A program made the position numbers and the translations under genes. A stretch of 20,822 bases of DNA from a virus: positions 1 to 20,822 of the IMG/VR virus record IMGVR_UViG_3300025276_000264. The stretch is one strand, 5' to 3'. Below the pieces are notes generated by a model that had not been told where the DNA came from, ran no database searches, and saw only the letters and a program-made list of their open reading frames with translations. Every line of letters starts with the position of its first letter. Position 1 is the stretch's first letter. This document shows, one piece after another, positions 20,446 through 20,822 of the stretch.

Positions 20446-20822
20446 TTATTCGCATTTATTGACGTCGCTAACTTTCCCACCATCACCTTGGTCCACATAG
20501 AATGAATAATTATCTTCACCCTCTGAATATCTCCAATAACCAGTTAACCATGGAGTGTCAGTACCGTCGTTATCTGAATATACGTTATCATTGTCTTCAG
20601 GAAAAGTTCCACTACCTGTGTGGTATGCAGTATTTATTGATGGTCTTCCAGCACTACAAATAGCTTCAACACTTCCAGATGGTTCTGAAGTGCTTCCAAA
20701 TATACTGAAGGCCGTGTATGTTGTCCCGCTTTGACCATAAAAATCATTTGCTAGTTCCACAGGTTGGCCTGCTGAAATAGGAGATGATAGTTTAGTACCT
20801 AAATTTGATAAAGATATACTAG
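20446..20822 (-). CDS. C-terminal part of a tail or appendage-like protein (partial)
   Basis: The frame is open to the right edge, so the true start lies outside the window; the GTG at 20758-20760 is an internal Val codon in context. The visible 124 residues begin SISLSNLGTKLSSPISAGQP and continue with FSIFGSTSEPSGSVEAICS, then acidic Asp/Gly/Ser-rich text (PEDNDNVYSDNDGTDTPWLT). The end is SDVNKCE. Small beta repeats of this kind occur at the ends of phage tail or appendage proteins. It continues upstream of the Lys-rich gene in the same direction. The category is inference from composition. Confidence 0.65.
   Translation of the reverse strand, partial: SISLSNLGTKLSSPISAGQPVELANDFYGQSGTTYTAFSIFGSTSEPSGSVEAICSAGRPSINTAYHTGSGTFPEDNDNVYSDNDGTDTPWLTGYWRYSEGEDNYSFYVDQGDGGKVSDVNKCE

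Noticed and set aside
20409-20519. An upstream Met extending the Lys-rich protein to 289 aa.
   Set aside because: The extension would overlap the previous gene by 74 nt and reads like translated leader. The ATG at 20408 follows a normal A/T leader and starts a coherent Lys-rich sequence.

Overview
This window looks like the structural and lysis half of a tailed double-stranded DNA phage (Caudoviricetes), probably a marine or aquatic one. It encodes a large terminase, portal, scaffold, HK97-type capsid protein, a T7-lysozyme-like amidase and a holin. Every gene I support is on the minus strand, so the region reads from high to low coordinates. The DNA is strongly AT-rich (by eye about one third G+C). 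Almost no start codon has a Shine-Dalgarno sequence; the leaders are runs of A and T such as those seen in Bacteroidota. I infer a Bacteroidota host, probably a flavobacterium. The gene style resembles uncultured marine phages. I ran no database search.

Layout in transcription order. (1) 20822-18325: a truncated tail/appendage-like protein, two small proteins carrying Ser-Pro-x-x-Met motifs (one very Lys-rich) and a likely tail fibre or receptor-binding protein. (2) 18310-17674: two short unknown genes, each preceded by a copy of a 30-nt repeat containing a small palindrome. (3) 17640-15402: a chaperonin operon of groEL, groES and a winged-helix-like gene, all overlapping by 4 nt. (4) 15400-14008: a long disordered protein and a small Cys-motif protein. 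(5) 14002-11301: a lysis region with a one-TM small protein, amidase, spanin-like protein, a 52-aa protein, a zincin-like protein and a 3TM-family holin. (6) 11299-9456: a beta-rich structural protein, two small unknowns, a tandem Cpn10-like protein and a candidate small terminase. (7) 9459-91: large terminase, portal, scaffold, capsid, two related small structural proteins and a conserved unknown, with hairpin terminators after the capsid, after the decoration genes and after the unknown. A further gene starts at 34 and runs off the left edge.

The most interesting content is the chaperonin system. The phage carries its own GroEL (512 aa, without the GGM tail and with polar changes in the apical groove) and GroES, in the order groEL-groES, the reverse of the usual bacterial order. 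About 5.5 kb further downstream, just before the terminase genes, lies a 201-aa protein that reads as two Cpn10-like domains in tandem. Its first domain keeps a Leu-Ile-Leu tripeptide where GroES has the chaperonin-binding Ile-Val-Leu. One phage chaperonin served by two different lids, one linked to head assembly, is a testable idea.

Genes are packed tightly, with many TAATG, ATGA or GTGA overlaps. No gene-free stretch exceeds about 80 bases. I saw no tRNA, rRNA, CRISPR array, insertion sequence, integrase or origin.
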